Assembly: GCA_035772735.1 (NCBI GenBank)
Contig: JASDFA010000003.1
Location: forward strand, 63,980,501 to 64,044,500
DNA length: 64,000 bases
Source of the DNA: Datura wrightii
Taxonomy: Eukaryota > Streptophyta > Magnoliopsida > Solanales > Solanaceae
Direction: 5' to 3'
Position numbers and translations under genes: made by a program. Below are positions 10,704 to 23,240 of this stretch, piece after piece (positions within the stretch are counted from its first letter, which is position 1; each line of letters begins with the position of its first letter). The notes beneath the pieces are model-generated. The model did no database searches, was not told the DNA's origin, and saw nothing but the letters and a program-made list of their open reading frames with translations.

Positions 10704-12787
10704 AGTAATGCCAACTCAGGTTTAAGGGAGGTTGGTATGGACCCCAAACTTCAAATGGCTTTCTGGGCCTCAATATAGTTGCTCGTGACATTATATTTCC
10801 CTATGAGCACAGTAGAGCCCCGTAGGCACTTCATGATTATCGTTTGCTGCTTGAGCAGCCTATATAGAATCTGACAGGCCTAACTTATATACTACGTGTC
10901 GCTCAGTGGGCATACATAGCCCTTTAGGCCTAACACACTTTTACTTGCTCCTGCAGTATCCTGCGTAGTAGCTAACTGGCATATTCTATGTGTCCACGGC
11001 TAGCCAGTTAGTCATGGAAGTAATTATAAAATTAGTTGGCTTAGAAAGGAAAGGCCGAGGTCCGATGTTACCTAGCGATAATTTGAAGGTCATACTAGTA
11101 CAATAGTCATTGGTAAACTCACAACAAGGTCATAGGAGACTACCTATATGGTTCCCTCGCCTAGAATGACTATAGGGATGCTAATAACTAGACCCTATTC
11201 TAAGCAGTCAGCCACAATAGCCTTACAGGCAGCAACAACAATTATTAACCCGAAGGTAAAACTATAATACTAAGGTTATCACTCTATAGGAGTTAATCTG
11301 GTCTGTGTGGGTAGCATATAGCTCATGTGAGCAACTCATCGCCCCATGGGCAGGTGCTCTTAAACTTAGCCCTTCTAGGGAACATGCATGCGGGCATATG
11401 TATGAATAGCCCGAGGCATTAGCCCCACGTATAATAACGGATAAGTTCCCTACTTAAGGATATCACATAGTCTATTAGACTTCTAACAACTAGTGGTTTC
11501 CTGAGCAACCAATACGACCAACTGTAAGTCAAAAGAAGCTACATGGTCACTGATAGGTGATTCCCCTAGCAAGCTACCACCTAGTTCATTAGGCAACCCT
11601 GGTGCCACTAACTCGAAGGGAAGGCCACTTTATCAAGATTCTAGTCCTGTAGGCGTCAACATATGCCCATGGCCTGTAGGTGAGCTTTACTATATATATA
11701 GGCGTCTAATAGAAAGTTATGTCAACAAGCTACGTCTTATGTTGCCTAACATAAAAAAGTACGCTAACAGCTAACCACAAGATTCTTTGGCCTCGGTATG
11801 GCAGCAAAACATTAATAGTCTCTCTAAATGGTAAATAACTGAACAAGAAATCTCTTCGTCACTTTTACCAATAGTCAAAACTAAATATAATCTTTCCCGA
11901 CAAAGGTTACTATGTTACAACATTAATTCATCTTGTAGTAGATAAGCACAACTTGTATAATCATAAGCTACTACAAAAGTACAAGTCGTATTAACTATAC
12001 GATGAGAATAACTTGCTGAAGGAGGTTAGCCTTAACATACCTCAATAGACGAATTCTACTCAATCAATCCCACTGCGATCAAGAACTCGTAATCCCTCCA
12101 TATTCTAGCTTTTAAATTGAGGGAACAACACTATTGTAATTCAAGTATTAGGCCAGGAATCATGGCCCACAACATAATGAAAATATGTCAAAATGAGTTC
12201 TACTTGATGAAATCTTATGAATTCTTATAGATTAGAAAGGTAAATAATACTTACTTACAACTTGTAGGCACGTTAGACTTAAATATGAATGATTTCTACG
12301 GCTTTCACTTCATAGAGCTCTGTCAATCCAAGCTAATTTCAAATATTCAACTTCATAGACGCGTTCTTCATAGACCTAGGAATCATTATACAAGAAGAAT
12401 TGGTAATTAGACGCGATTTAATAGCGTATTTTGACTTCAAAATGATCAAAATCATGTAAGGGAATCACCTAGGCTGACTGCTCCTTTTGGTGCAATTATT
12501 ATAATGAAAGCATATAAATCACCATTTATATATAGAGAGGGAAGTAACAAGGGTCCTCAGAACGCTCCTCATAGTGCCGGGATAGAGGCGCGATGCGCCG
12601 CCCACTACGCCAGGGAGGGGCGCACAATGCGGTGCCCATAGCGCCCTGCCTCTAGCCTTGACTTCTCGCTCGCTCAATAACGTGCTCACATGCTCCGCCT
12701 TCGAGTCTTCTCCCGCATGTTCCATACCATAGGAACTCTCAACACGCACACATCGGCTAGACAAAAAAAAACTTATAGGGTGTAACA
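10704..12787 (-). repeat. 3' LTR of Chr-A (left boundary uncertain)
   Basis: The inner end is clear: on minus a purine tract is followed by TGTTACACCCTATAAG. The outer end is set at TGTCAGTAATGCC, the first TG-like terminus after the minisatellite, but no second LTR is present to confirm it. A TATA box (TATATAAA on minus, 12525-12532) lies next to a GC-rich cluster (12555-12660) with GGCGCGATGCGCC-like palindromes. The 11.0-12.5 kb stretch holds no coding signal. Confidence 0.6.
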
Positions 12788-12800
12788 TCATTCCCCCCTT
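12788..12800 (-). other. Polypurine tract of Chr-A
   Basis: The minus strand reads TAAGGGGGGAATGA directly before the 3' LTR. This is the expected plus-strand priming site, in the same position as in Chr-B (21308) and Chr-C (56680). Confidence 0.75.
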
Positions 12801-14815
12801 AGGTACATTCATCCTCGAATGTAATTTAACCCCAAGAGACTCAATTTTTAGGCTTTGCTCGAAAATTGCGACAGAGTCTCCCCTGTAATATAGACTATTT
12901 AAAAACCTGAAACTCTGAAAAGTCCAACATAGGCATCTCAAAGGATGTTACAAACAGCTGAATAACATAGTTTTAGAATAATTAAGTGAACAACTGATAA
13001 CTATAGTAACAGAAAGAACAATATAACACTTGAGAGCTATCCCACCTCAACAGTAATTGTCTGAGTCTTTATATTATCATCATAGGATCTAGAACAAGTG
13101 AGTATATCTAGATCTCATGTCATCCCCAGCTTCCTAAGTCAGCTCTTCTGCATTTCTGTTCCTCCATAAATCTTTAAAAAAGGTTATATCTTGGTCCTCA
13201 TTCTATGGACCTACTGATGTAGTATAGCTATTGAAGTCTTCTCATAGGAAAATTCCTCTGTAACCTGAACATCCTCAACTATGTAACCTGAGAAGGGTCT
13301 CCTAGGCACTTGTGTAACATTGATATATGAAAGACTAGATGAACAGGTTCTAGCCCCGAAGGCAATTCTAACTCATAGGCCACTTGGCCTATCTTCCGGA
13401 AGATCCGGTATGGCCAGATGAATCTAGGGCTAAACTTGTCCATCTTGCCAAATTATATAACGCCCCTCACTAGCAAAACTTTTAAGAATACCTATTCATC
13501 AACATAAAACTCTAAATCTCTGCATCATATATCGGAATAGGACTTTTGATGACTTTGAGCTGTCGATAGACGCTCTCTAATGAGCTTAACACCCTTTTCT
13601 GTCTAATATATCATGTTAGGTTCTAACGACCCTGACTCGCCTATTTCAACCCATACTAGGGGGAACTTATATTTCTGCTCATACAAAACCTTATAAGGTG
13701 CCATCTTAATGGTAAAATAGTAACTATTATTATGAAAACTCAATAAGAGGTAGGTGTTCATCCCAAATTACTCTAAAGTCTAGCACACATGCCCATAGCA
13801 TATCTTTGGACATCGGAATCGTGCGCTTTGCTTGGTCATCTGTCTGGGGAAAAAAAGCTGTACTCAAATTAACCTATGTTCCCAAACTCTTATGAAATGA
13901 CTTACAGAATCTAATTGTAAACTAGGCCCCGCTGTCATAAACGTTAGACACTTACTATGCAATTGCACTACCTCCTTAATGTATAATTCAATATGATTTT
14001 CAGCTGAAAATAGCCCTAATTGGCAAGAAATGAGCTAATTTTGTCAACCTATCAACAATGACCCCAATGGAGTCAAATTTACACCTAGTACGAGGTGAGC
14101 CCGTAACAAGGTTTATATTGACTGCTTCGCACTTCCATATAGGCAAGACTATATCTTGAGTCATCCTGCCAGGTTTTTGATGTTCGGTGTCTACCTGTTG
14201 GCAAACGGGACACTGCGCTACAAAATCAGCAATATCTTTCTACTTTTCATTCCACCAGTTAATCTCTTTTATATCATGGTATATTTCACAAAGGTACATT
14301 TCCATCGAACTTGAGTGAAAATAACAATGAGAATAATGTACCTTTGACATAAACTGCTGCGAAGCCCTGCCATATCTAAAATGTAGAGTCTGTCTCTCAA
14401 TCTCAAGACTCTATCCCCTGTTATCTCAAAGGCCATAGACTTCTCCTACTGAGCCTTGTCCCTATTGTATGTACTATGCTAGGGCCTTCGTACTATCATT
14501 GTTTCTCCTCCGCAAGCGATGACACTTTTGTATTCTAGATCACAACCCCACTATCATCTGAGTCCATCAACCGAACTCCTAAACTGGCTTACTGGTGCAG
14601 CTCTCGATCCAATTCTCTCTTTTCTGGTCTCAAATATGATAGGCTTCTCACAGATCTACGACTAAGGGCATCTTCTATAATATTAGCCTTCCCTGGGTGA
14701 TACAAGGTTTCTACGTCGTAATCCTTTAGCGACTCAAGCCAACAAAATTATCACAAATTCAACTCTTTATGCTTAAGCATATACTGGAAGCCCTTGTGAT
14801 TAGTGGAGATGTCTA
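12801..14815 (-). pseudogene. pol: Chr-A pol remnant: RNase H end and integrase
   Basis: Heavily mutated but collinear with the pol of Chr-B and Chr-C. Recognisable on minus are the RNase H end with a YHPGKAN..DALSR-like motif (about 14660-14715), the integrase zinc-binding region (about 14150-14300), the integrase core around VDRLTK (about 14040-14060) and later integrase near 13540-13900. There is no usable reading frame. Ath-2 is inserted at 14815 within the RNase H segment that would read TDHK; here it has become TNHK, losing the acidic residue. Confidence 0.72.
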
Positions 14816-16241
14816 TGATCTTGGGCAAATTTATATGCCCAAGTGATACTCAAATGTGTCATGTTAGCCTTGTTTATCTATCAATGTTTATACATTCTCA
14901 TGTGATTGGTAATAAAATGTGAATTTATACTAACCAACATGATTAGCATTGTTTTGCAGGTAAAATGTAATTTTGGGAAGCTAAAATGCGTGTTGGAAGA
15001 GATCGGGGTTGGACTCGGATGTGAGCAAAGGACAAGGCATTGGAAGGCACAAAATAAAGAGGCTCCGCGATGGAGCCGTGTCATGCTGCCATCGCGGAGG
15101 TCTTCTGCCTGGATAGGGAATTTTCGACCTATTTCCAGTGAAGGTTCGCATTGGGTCCGTGGCACGGTGGCCTGGCTCCGTGTTGCACGCCGTGCCACGT
15201 TGAGCCTGATTACGTGGACCCCCAACTTCTAGTGAGGGTCCGCATCGGTGGCGTGTCAAGGAGGCAGTGCTCCGCGATGCACTCCGTGACACGTTGCTTG
15301 TTATTCCGGGAAAAATTCCCACTAGTATAAATAGAACACTTAGGTTCATTTTTTAATATTCTGACTTGGTGGAGCAAGAACGTGGGTTACAGGCAGTTGA
15401 GGGGACGAAATTATCTGGGTTTTTCTCTCTTTCCTTCTCCTTGAATTCAATTGCTTGTATGTTTAACACTCATTTAATGATGTTTAATCCACAAATGAGT
15501 GGCTAATTCCTCTTCTTGCTGAGGTTAACAACACTTGTAATGAAATGTGATTATTGATTCTTTGGTTTTTCATCTTTTCTTCCATGGTTGTTCTATTGAT
15601 TCTTGTTCTTACTGCATTAATGTGTGGCCTACGTTAATGTATATCTAAAAAGTACGGTTTCACTCGAGAGAGCAAGAAATTGGAAAGTTGTGAATTAATA
15701 GGATATGATCCTTTCTTAGTTTGGGAAAATTGAGAATTGATTTACCTTCAGGATAGAAATATACCTGAAAGTCGTATTAGTCAATTTAGGAACCGGGTTT
15801 GTATGGCTAGAACATGAATTTTCGTTTAATCACAGAAATGTAGGTGGACGGTTCATGATTCTTAAGTTGGGTTAAATACGAGAGTTTTAATCCATTGGCA
15901 TTAGTTCTTGACTAGCAACCGGAGGAAAGGTTAACTAAATTATATTGATAATTAATTTCTTTACATGTTCAATTAACCTCAGTATGCTCACATTCATAGT
16001 TCAGACTCACATTAGATACTTGTTTTAGACTTAGCATAAAAATTAGAATCCAAAAATATAAAACTCTTGGTTACACTGTTGTCTTCATTGTTAAACTGAA
16101 AATATAGTAACACTTGATTAATTGTTACCTTATCCCAGTCCTTGTGGGATCGATACTTGGCTTACTTGAGCCACTTTACTACTTGTTCGACCACATGCAC
16201 TTGCGTGTAGTTATATACCCATATAACAAACTGACCGAACA
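14816..16241 (+). repeat. 5' LTR of Ath-2
   Basis: It begins TGATCTTGGGCAAATT and ends CCGAACA. A TATA box TATAAATA lies at 15326-15333. Upstream is a GC-rich block (15060-15295) with repeated CGTGNCACG-type palindromes; the pair next to the TATA box is CGTGTCAAG (15252, one change) and CGTGACACG (15285). Overlapping open frames on both strands of this block arise from the palindromes and are not called as genes. Confidence 0.93.
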
Positions 16242-16247
16242 AGTTTT

Positions 16248-16265
16248 TGGCGCCGTTGCTGGGGA
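16248..16265 (+). other. Primer binding site of Ath-2 (tRNA-Asp type)
   Basis: TGGCGCCGTTGCTGGGGA is complementary to the 3' end of tRNA-Asp with one mismatch and starts 6 bp after the LTR. Confidence 0.88.
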
Positions 16266-16395
16266 CTGGCAATTGGTGAAATTTTCTTAAGTGTTAATTT
16301 ACTATATTTTTATTTTCTTAGTGTTGACAACTTGGTCTTAGCCTGTATTTTGCAGATTTACTCTCTGTTGAACACTGGCAAGAGACAAGGCGCTG

Positions 16396-18727
16396 GTGGA
16401 CTCGTATTTAGAGCCAGAAAGATTATTTCATCGTCAGCGGAGAGAAGCTCTAGAAAGAAAGCTGTAGTTGCTCAAACAAACACTTATGGAGCAACAACAG
16501 AATCCACCAATAGTACGGGCAATGTTAGTGCCTGAGGAAGTAGCAGCTCGGCCGGTTCGCGAGATGGCAATCCCACATGCTAATAATGTCACATCTAGCA
16601 TCCACAAACCTGAGCCAGGAGGGAGGTTCGAGCTTAAACAAAACATGGTGCAATTGTTGCACACTAGCGGGCAGTTTACAGGTCTCCCTCATGAAGATCC
16701 ACAACAGCATCTCCAAAATTTCTTGGAGATAAGTGACACTTACATCCCCGCTGGAGTGTCATCAGATTATGTCTGGCTTACTTTGTTCCCATTTTCACTA
16801 TTGGGAGAAGCCAAGAGGTGGTTGAAAGCTGAGCCACCTAATTCTATTTCTACGTGGGATGATCTTGCAAGGAAATTCTTGATACGATTTTTTCCCTCCA
16901 GTAAAACAGCAAGACTTAGAAGTCAAATTCTAAGTTTCAAATAGAGAGAGGGAGAGAATCTATATCAGGCTTGGGAGAGATTCAAGTCCATGTTGCGGGA
17001 TTGTCCTCATCATCATCAATCCAATGATGTGCTGGTGCACACTTTTATAGAGGGTTTGGAACCCCATACAAAAATATTTCTAGACTCAGCAGCTGGGGGA
17101 CAAGCGCTGGAGAAAACTTATGAGGAGTTGTATACCTTGTTGAACCGTATTTCGCAGGGCAATCCGGAGTGGAATGCTGATTCATCAAGAGGAGGGACAA
17201 GGAAAGCAACAGGAGTTCTAGAAGTGGATGGTTTTACAGCTATTGCTGCACAGATAACTTCCTTACAAAATCAACTCAACACCCACTTCAGTAACATGAC
17301 AATGAACCAGCCTCAAGCCCCAGTGAATGCAGTGCAGCAGATTTGGTGTGAAGTGTGCGGGAGCAGTGAGCACTCAGCTGAGTGTTGTGGAGCAAATCCG
17401 GACTCGGTGAACTTTGTGGGAAATATACAAAGGAACAACCACCAACAGTATGGCAACAACTACAATTCCAATTGGAGGAATCACCCAAATTTCTCCTGGT
17501 GTAGCAACAACCATCAGGGGCAAAGTTCGAGTCAGGGTGTGCAAAGGAACCAAGGAGGGCAGTAGAATTATCAAGCACAATTTAGAAACAACAATGCACC
17601 TCTTCCACCACCATCACCCAGCATTGAGGAGATGTTCAAGACGATGATAGCTAACCAAGCTCAATTGCAGGCTGACTATGTGAAATTGGCAGCCGAGGTG
17701 AAAAACAACCAGTTAGCTACCAAGGCACTTGAATATCAATTCGGGCAATTTGTTGGAGCCCAAAATACCAGGCCTAGAGGAGGACTTCCGAGTGACACAG
17801 ATCCCAACCCCAAGCAGGTGAATGCGGTGACCACAAGGAGTGGTTTGCAGCTGAAAGAGGTGGAACCAGAAAGACCACCTCAACAATCGGGAGCAGCAGA
17901 AGTCAAGAGGGAACAAGGTGATGAGAGGGGGAAGACTAAGGAAGCTAAATTAGAAAGACCACCACCCCCGTTCCCTCAATGATTAAAGAAACACAAGGAG
18001 GAGGCGTGTTTCATGAAATTCATGGAGGTGCTGAAACAAGTACATATTAACTTACCTCTTGTTGATGTTTTGCAGGGAGTGCCGAAGTATGCCAAGTATA
18101 TAAAGGACATCGTGGCAAACAAAAGTCGTTTGACTGAGTATGCTACGGTGGCTCTTACGGAGGAGTGCACTTCCCGGATACAAAACCGACTGCCCACAAA
18201 GTTCAAAGATCCTGGGAGCTTTACTATACAGATTACTATTGGGCAGAGTATCTGAGCTCATGGATTATGTGATTTGGGAGCGAGCATTAATTTGATGCCG
18301 TCATCAGTATTCAAAAAACTGGGTCTAGGAAGTCCTAGACCCACAACAGTGATCTTGCAATTAGCGGATCGGTCCTTAGCCAGACCTGATGGCATTGTGG
18401 AGGATGTTCTGGTGTAAGTTGGCTCCCTGATCTTCCCAGTAGATTTCGTCGTGTTGGATTTTGAACCAGACGCGGAAGTCCCATTTATTTTGGGACGTCC
18501 TTTCTTGGCGACCGGGAAAGCGCTGATTGATGTAGCTGCGGGACAGCTAACCATGCGAGCACACGACAAGGTGGAAGTGTTCGATGTGTACAAGGCCTCC
18601 AAGCTCCCGACTGTGTACGAGGAACTCTCGGTGATCAATGTGATTGATCGAGTTGATAATGCGCGGAACAAGGATTCACGAGAGTTATTGGGAAAACCAC
18701 CTGAACGATGTAAGCACTACTGGGGGG
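16396..18727 (+). pseudogene. gag: Ath-2 gag-protease, with pol deleted after protease
   Basis: A single frame runs from the gag start region to 18727, interrupted by stops at about 16462, 16941, 17563, 17980, 18253 and 18415; comparison with Ath-3 shows most as C-to-T changes. Domains in order are a basic N-terminus, the gag core (LLGEAKRWLKAEPP, FLIRFFPSSKTARLRS), a zinc knuckle CEVCGSSEHSAECC (about 17350), an Asn/Gln-rich region, a coiled segment with IEEMFKTMIANQAQLQ, and protease with active site CDLGASINLMP (about 18272). After VINVIDRVDN the frame passes directly to the last pol codons (RCKHYWGED), so RT, RNase H and integrase are absent. The frame resumes at 41492 beyond Chr-B. Confidence 0.9.
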
Positions 18728-18732
18728 AGGAC

Positions 18733-21307
18733 TGTCACACCCCGCCTAGGGGGGTATGACTGGCACCTGGTGCCCTACTAGGACCTGACCTGCTGGACTG
18801 TTAAGCCTGGGCACATCTGGTGCCTAGCTGGCTCTAACTCATATTTATGGAAACGAAGGGCTATATAACGGCTGTAAATACAGCCCCCGGCCCGTTGGCC
18901 TATAGCCTTCTATACCTGTACTAGCAGCTGACCAGAAACATACTAATTCAGAGGAACCTATGCGGGCCGACAAGGCCACCATGCTGTCTAGTTATCTGCA
19001 ACTCAATCATAACGCATGAAAAGAACTACGTGACCGGCAAGGTCACCACTACTGGAAAACTATGGCCCCACACGGCCATCATAAAAGGAAGAAAGAGTAA
19101 AGGCAACTATACAACTGCACGGCCCCACACGACCGGCTTATCTGACCACAGGGAATATATACAGACTGCAAGCCTCTAGGAATGGTAATAGAACTGATCG
19201 GGACAGGGCCCCGACCTACCCGTACTATATAACAAAAGAACTGAAATACACCTCAGGAATTCAGTCTCCAGATGACAGGAGCTGAATACTCGATCGCTGA
19301 CAGGAATCACGTAGTGTCACCTGCTCGTCTATAAGTACCTGCAGGCAAGTAATGCAGCGCCCCACTGGGCGTCAGTACCACTGGTACTGAGTATGTAAAG
19401 CAATAACTGAAGCAAAATCTGAATACAATAATATAACTGAAGAAACTGAAGTAGAGAGAATAGACTAACTGGCTGATAATGTAAATCATACCTTCTCTCA
19501 ATCTTTACTGGGAAGGATAAGAGTCATACCTGGAAACGTATCGTGCTACTGCTGATCTACTTGTATCTAACATAACATGGCATAACATGAAATAACATAA
19601 CATAGCACACACAAACCTTACCCGGCCCCCATAAGCCGGGAGGTACAATCAACACAGAATCTATGCCCCTTCCCCGGTCATTCCATCTCCTATAGTGGCT
19701 GTAAGCATCCTGCCGGTCCCTGGGTATGCACTTGGGCTCGCTGAGCCCCTGACTATAACTGTATCTGAGTCCGAAGGACTCTAAATCAACACCCTGGGCG
19801 TACCCGCTCGACGGGGGTGTATAAGGGCCGACCAAGGCACAATATGGGGAAACTGGCATCCCATCTTCGTCCCCTTGCGGGATGGCATATCACTCCGTAG
19901 AGCGACGTAGCCTCGTCCTCTGGCGAACGAGTCGATACAGCTATTAACCCTGGGCGGTCAGGGATGCTAGGTAATCCAACCCCAATCAATACAATGGTCT
20001 CAATTAATCATACTGTCTGTGTATCTCGTAAGCTAGGACTAATAGGTGTAAGGTACCGTATAAATCACATACTGAGCTAATAATAGTAATCTGTAAGTGT
20101 CTGATACATGCTGAGACAGGTAAGTATAAATATAAATATAGCCTCCTGTCAACCTGCACTGGGGTAAAAGTTATACGGGGAAGTGTTTCTGCTGAAAGCT
20201 ATACTGTTTACTAAGTTTCTGTGTTAACATAATTTCCTATTTCTAACATGCTTTCTAAACCATATACAGTTACTATTCTATATCGAGAATGCTTTACTGA
20301 TACTGTACTACCTTGCGAGGTTTCAGCTAAACACAACAATATCTTAACATGGCATATTACATCACATACTGAATATACTGGGCAACCTTAACCACTTACG
20401 CCCGAATCTATATCGTACGGATAGGTATCATACACGTTACAACCCAAAACTTCTCATATTGCACCAATATTCAAAATAACACGATAATCGCTTTCTAAAC
20501 ATGCTACTGGTCTATAAATTACTATACTGCTTCGAGGTTACTCAACTTGCCGAGGAAACTTAACTTTACATACCTTATCTCTGAGCTATTTGTTTGTCGG
20601 GTGGAACTCGGCTGGTACTTCAACTGTTTTCTCCCAACTGCATTCATAAACATATCAATTAACACAAAATACAACTTTATTTCAAAAGGCAACGTCACTT
20701 TCGATATAGTTTATAGCCTAAACTTAGGCTTATCGAAAGACGGCCAGAAACTCGCTATTTTTCAGCGGCCCAGAAGGGAGAAATATTCACTTCTCAGCTA
20801 GGAACACATAGACACTAATTTAGAGCAATTCCACTTACCTTAGCTCGGTGGCTCGACGATTCGTCGGCCGTATTTTACGAAACTGAATCCGTAGGAATGC
20901 CCTCTGCTGCTAAATACTTCGGTATCTGGGATTAATTTGAGTTTGGGCAGCGTTTGGCAGTGTAATCGGACGAAAATTATTTAATTTTCTTCGTTCCTTT
21001 TCTCCCTCTGCCGGTTGCCCTCTGTTCTCTGGAAATTTAAAGGATTTTTATCAATTAAAACCGAAGTGGGGCTTTATATACTTGGGCCTGGACAAGGCCA
21101 ACGTGTCACGGAGCCAACGCGGAGGCTCCTCCTCCGTGACACGCTGCCATCGCGGAGGGGCTCTGCCTCGGCTCCTTCCGCGATGGTTCGACAGGCTTTT
21201 CGTCCGATCTTTCCCCGGGCCTTTCTCCCACACGTATGGCCTTCAAATATGCTTAACCAACGTGGGAATAGGTCATCTAAGTGCCGGGGATTCTACGGGG
21301 TATAACA
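18733..21307 (-). repeat. 3' LTR of Chr-B
   Basis: Its ends are TGTCACACCCCG and GGGTATAACA on the plus strand. It is the same family as the Chr-D LTR (5132-7728). The U3 promoter is at 21073-21143. No genes are seen inside. Confidence 0.93.
21073..21143 (-). promoter_or_regulatory. Chr-B 3' LTR promoter: TATA plus palindrome pair
   Basis: On minus, CGTGTCACG (21135-21143) and CGTGACACG (21102-21110) are 33 bp apart, followed 21 bp later by TATATAAA (21073-21080). The 42-bp block between and including the sites is nearly the same as the Athila-like promoter module, in the same orientation relative to the TATA box. The second copy, in the 5' LTR, has its TATA box at 41257-41264. Confidence 0.7.
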
Positions 21308-21320
21308 TTCTCCCCCCTTA
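21308..21320 (-). other. Polypurine tract of Chr-B
   Basis: The minus strand reads TAAGGGGGGAGAA directly before the 3' LTR. Confidence 0.82.
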
Positions 21321-23240
21321 AGAACATTCGTCCTCAAATGTACACTGTTATCTAGAGGACTTTCCGGATCCTCTGGAATATGGAAAATTTTACTTTCTAG
21401 AAAAACTTCGGCAGAGTTTTCCCTGTAACATGGACTATAGCAAAAACCTGAAATGCAAAAAAGTCCAATACAGGCACTGCACACAATATTCTAAGATTCA
21501 CTGAACAACTAAATATCACTTCTTCTTTATCATTTACCGACATATAACCACAAGATACTGCATAGGTAATAATTCGGACATACCTATCACCTGACTAGGC
21601 CTGTAATAAGCGAGGATGTCTGATCCTCATATCTTGATAGACGTAATATCCTTAGTGCGGAGTCTGCAAATCTATCTGTCTAGGATAGCTACTAGGACCT
21701 CTTCATAGGCCAGCTTCTTCGTAACCTGGATATTCTGGACTGGGACTACTCTGGACGGGTCCCCTATACATTTCCTTAGCATAGCTACATAACAGACCGG
21801 ATACATGGATTCTAATTCCGGAGGCAAATTCAACTAATGGTAACTGCTCATTTTGACTATTACTAAAATCTAGCACACACGCTCGCAACATGTCTTCAAG
21901 CGTCTGAATTGTGCGCTCAGCCTACTCATCTGTCTGAGGGTAGAACGTTGTGCTTAAATTAATCTGCATGCCCAAACCTTTCTGAAATGATTGCCAGAAT
22001 CTAACTATAAATTGTGCTCCTCTGTCTGAAATAACGGATACTGGTATTCCATGTAATCTGACTACCTTTCTGATATACAACTCAGCATAATCTTCGGCCG
22101 AGAAAGTAGTTCTTACTGGAAAGAAATGAGTTGATTTTGTCAATCTGTCACTTGTTACTCAAATAGAATCATTTCCGTGTCTGGTACAGGGTAATCCTGC
22201 CACAAAATCCATATTCACTGCTTCTCATTCCCAAAGAGGCACAACTATGTTCTAAATTAACCTGCCTGGTTTCTGATATTCTGCCTTCAACTGTTGGCAG
22301 TTAGGACACTGGGCTACCAGTAGTTCTCTTTAATGTCATGGTACCTCTTTGTCGTATCGGGATGAAGAGAATAGCGGGTGTAATGCGCCTCGCTCATAAA
22401 CTGCTGACGATGCCCCAAAATATCTGGAGCGCAATGCGGCCTTTATATCGCCACACTTCATCCCCGGTTATCTGAAAATATGTCATCTCTCCTTACTGAA
22501 TCTTATGTTTAAATTCAACCTGGCTAGAGTTCCTATACTGCCGTTCCTTTACTTCCACCACTAATGACAATGCTGCGACATTCCGTATTATCATTCTGTT
22601 ATCCGTTATTTCTGCTATGTGAACGGCTAAACCGGCTAACTAGTAAAATCCTCGGGTCTATTCCCGCTGTTCAGACGGCAAGTATGCCAACTCCTCATAG
22701 ATCTACGGCTAAGGGCATCTACTACCGTATTAGCCCTTCCCGGGTGATACCAAATTCTCGCTTTTTTAAGGCATAAACTACTGCAACTACCTCCAGGTCA
22801 TGGGTAAGATAATTCTTTTCACGTCCCTTCAATTGCCTGAAAGCATAAACTGTTACTTTACCATGCTGCACTAACCCTCTGTACCTTCTGGCGATACTAA
22901 CACTGGAGTTGATGTTAACCTGGCTTTTAACTCTTGGAGGTTCTGCTCACACACCTCAGTCTACTGAAACTTTGCTGCCTTCTGTGTCAATTTAGTCAAA
23001 GGTGCTGCTAAGGTGGAAAAATCCTTCCACAGACCCTCTGCAGTGCCCGGCTAACCGCAGGGACTGCGTACTTTGATCAGGGTGGTAGGTTTAGGCTATG
23101 TCTTCACTGTTTTGATTTTTCTGGGTATCTATCTGTACACCAGCCTCCGACACCATGTGACCCAAAAAGGCTACTAACTCAACTAAGATTCACATTTTCA
23201 AAAGTTAACATATAACTGACAATCATACTGGTTTATTATA
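21321..23240 (-). pseudogene. pol: Chr-B pol remnant: integrase, RNase H and part of RT
   Basis: On minus the longest open piece (22143-21922) is integrase core, with TKSTHFFPVRTTFSAEDYAE, then VISDRGAQFIVRFW carrying a catalytic aspartate, and TTFYPQTDE. A second piece (21891-21703) continues with LVEFA. The RNase H end is recognisable at 22755-22675 (YHPGRANTVVDALSRRS), and C-terminal RT at about 23230-23070, collinear with Chr-D near 2250-2400. The first 380 bp after the polypurine tract are 3' untranslated and integrase C-terminal remnants. Many stops and frameshifts make it inactive. The protein would copy and integrate the element. Confidence 0.78.

Noticed and set aside
12519..12941. 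A 140-codon minus-strand frame across the Chr-A LTR end.
   Set aside because: It spans the TATA box, polypurine tract and LTR border, so it cannot be a natural gene; it is a chance frame in the GC-rich cluster.
14881..15349. Overlapping frames of 108-122 codons on both strands of the Ath-2 LTR, seen again at 46007-46336 and in the Ath-5 LTR at 59934-60402.
   Set aside because: Same explanation: mirror-image palindromes lack stops on both strands; no codon-level conservation is evident.
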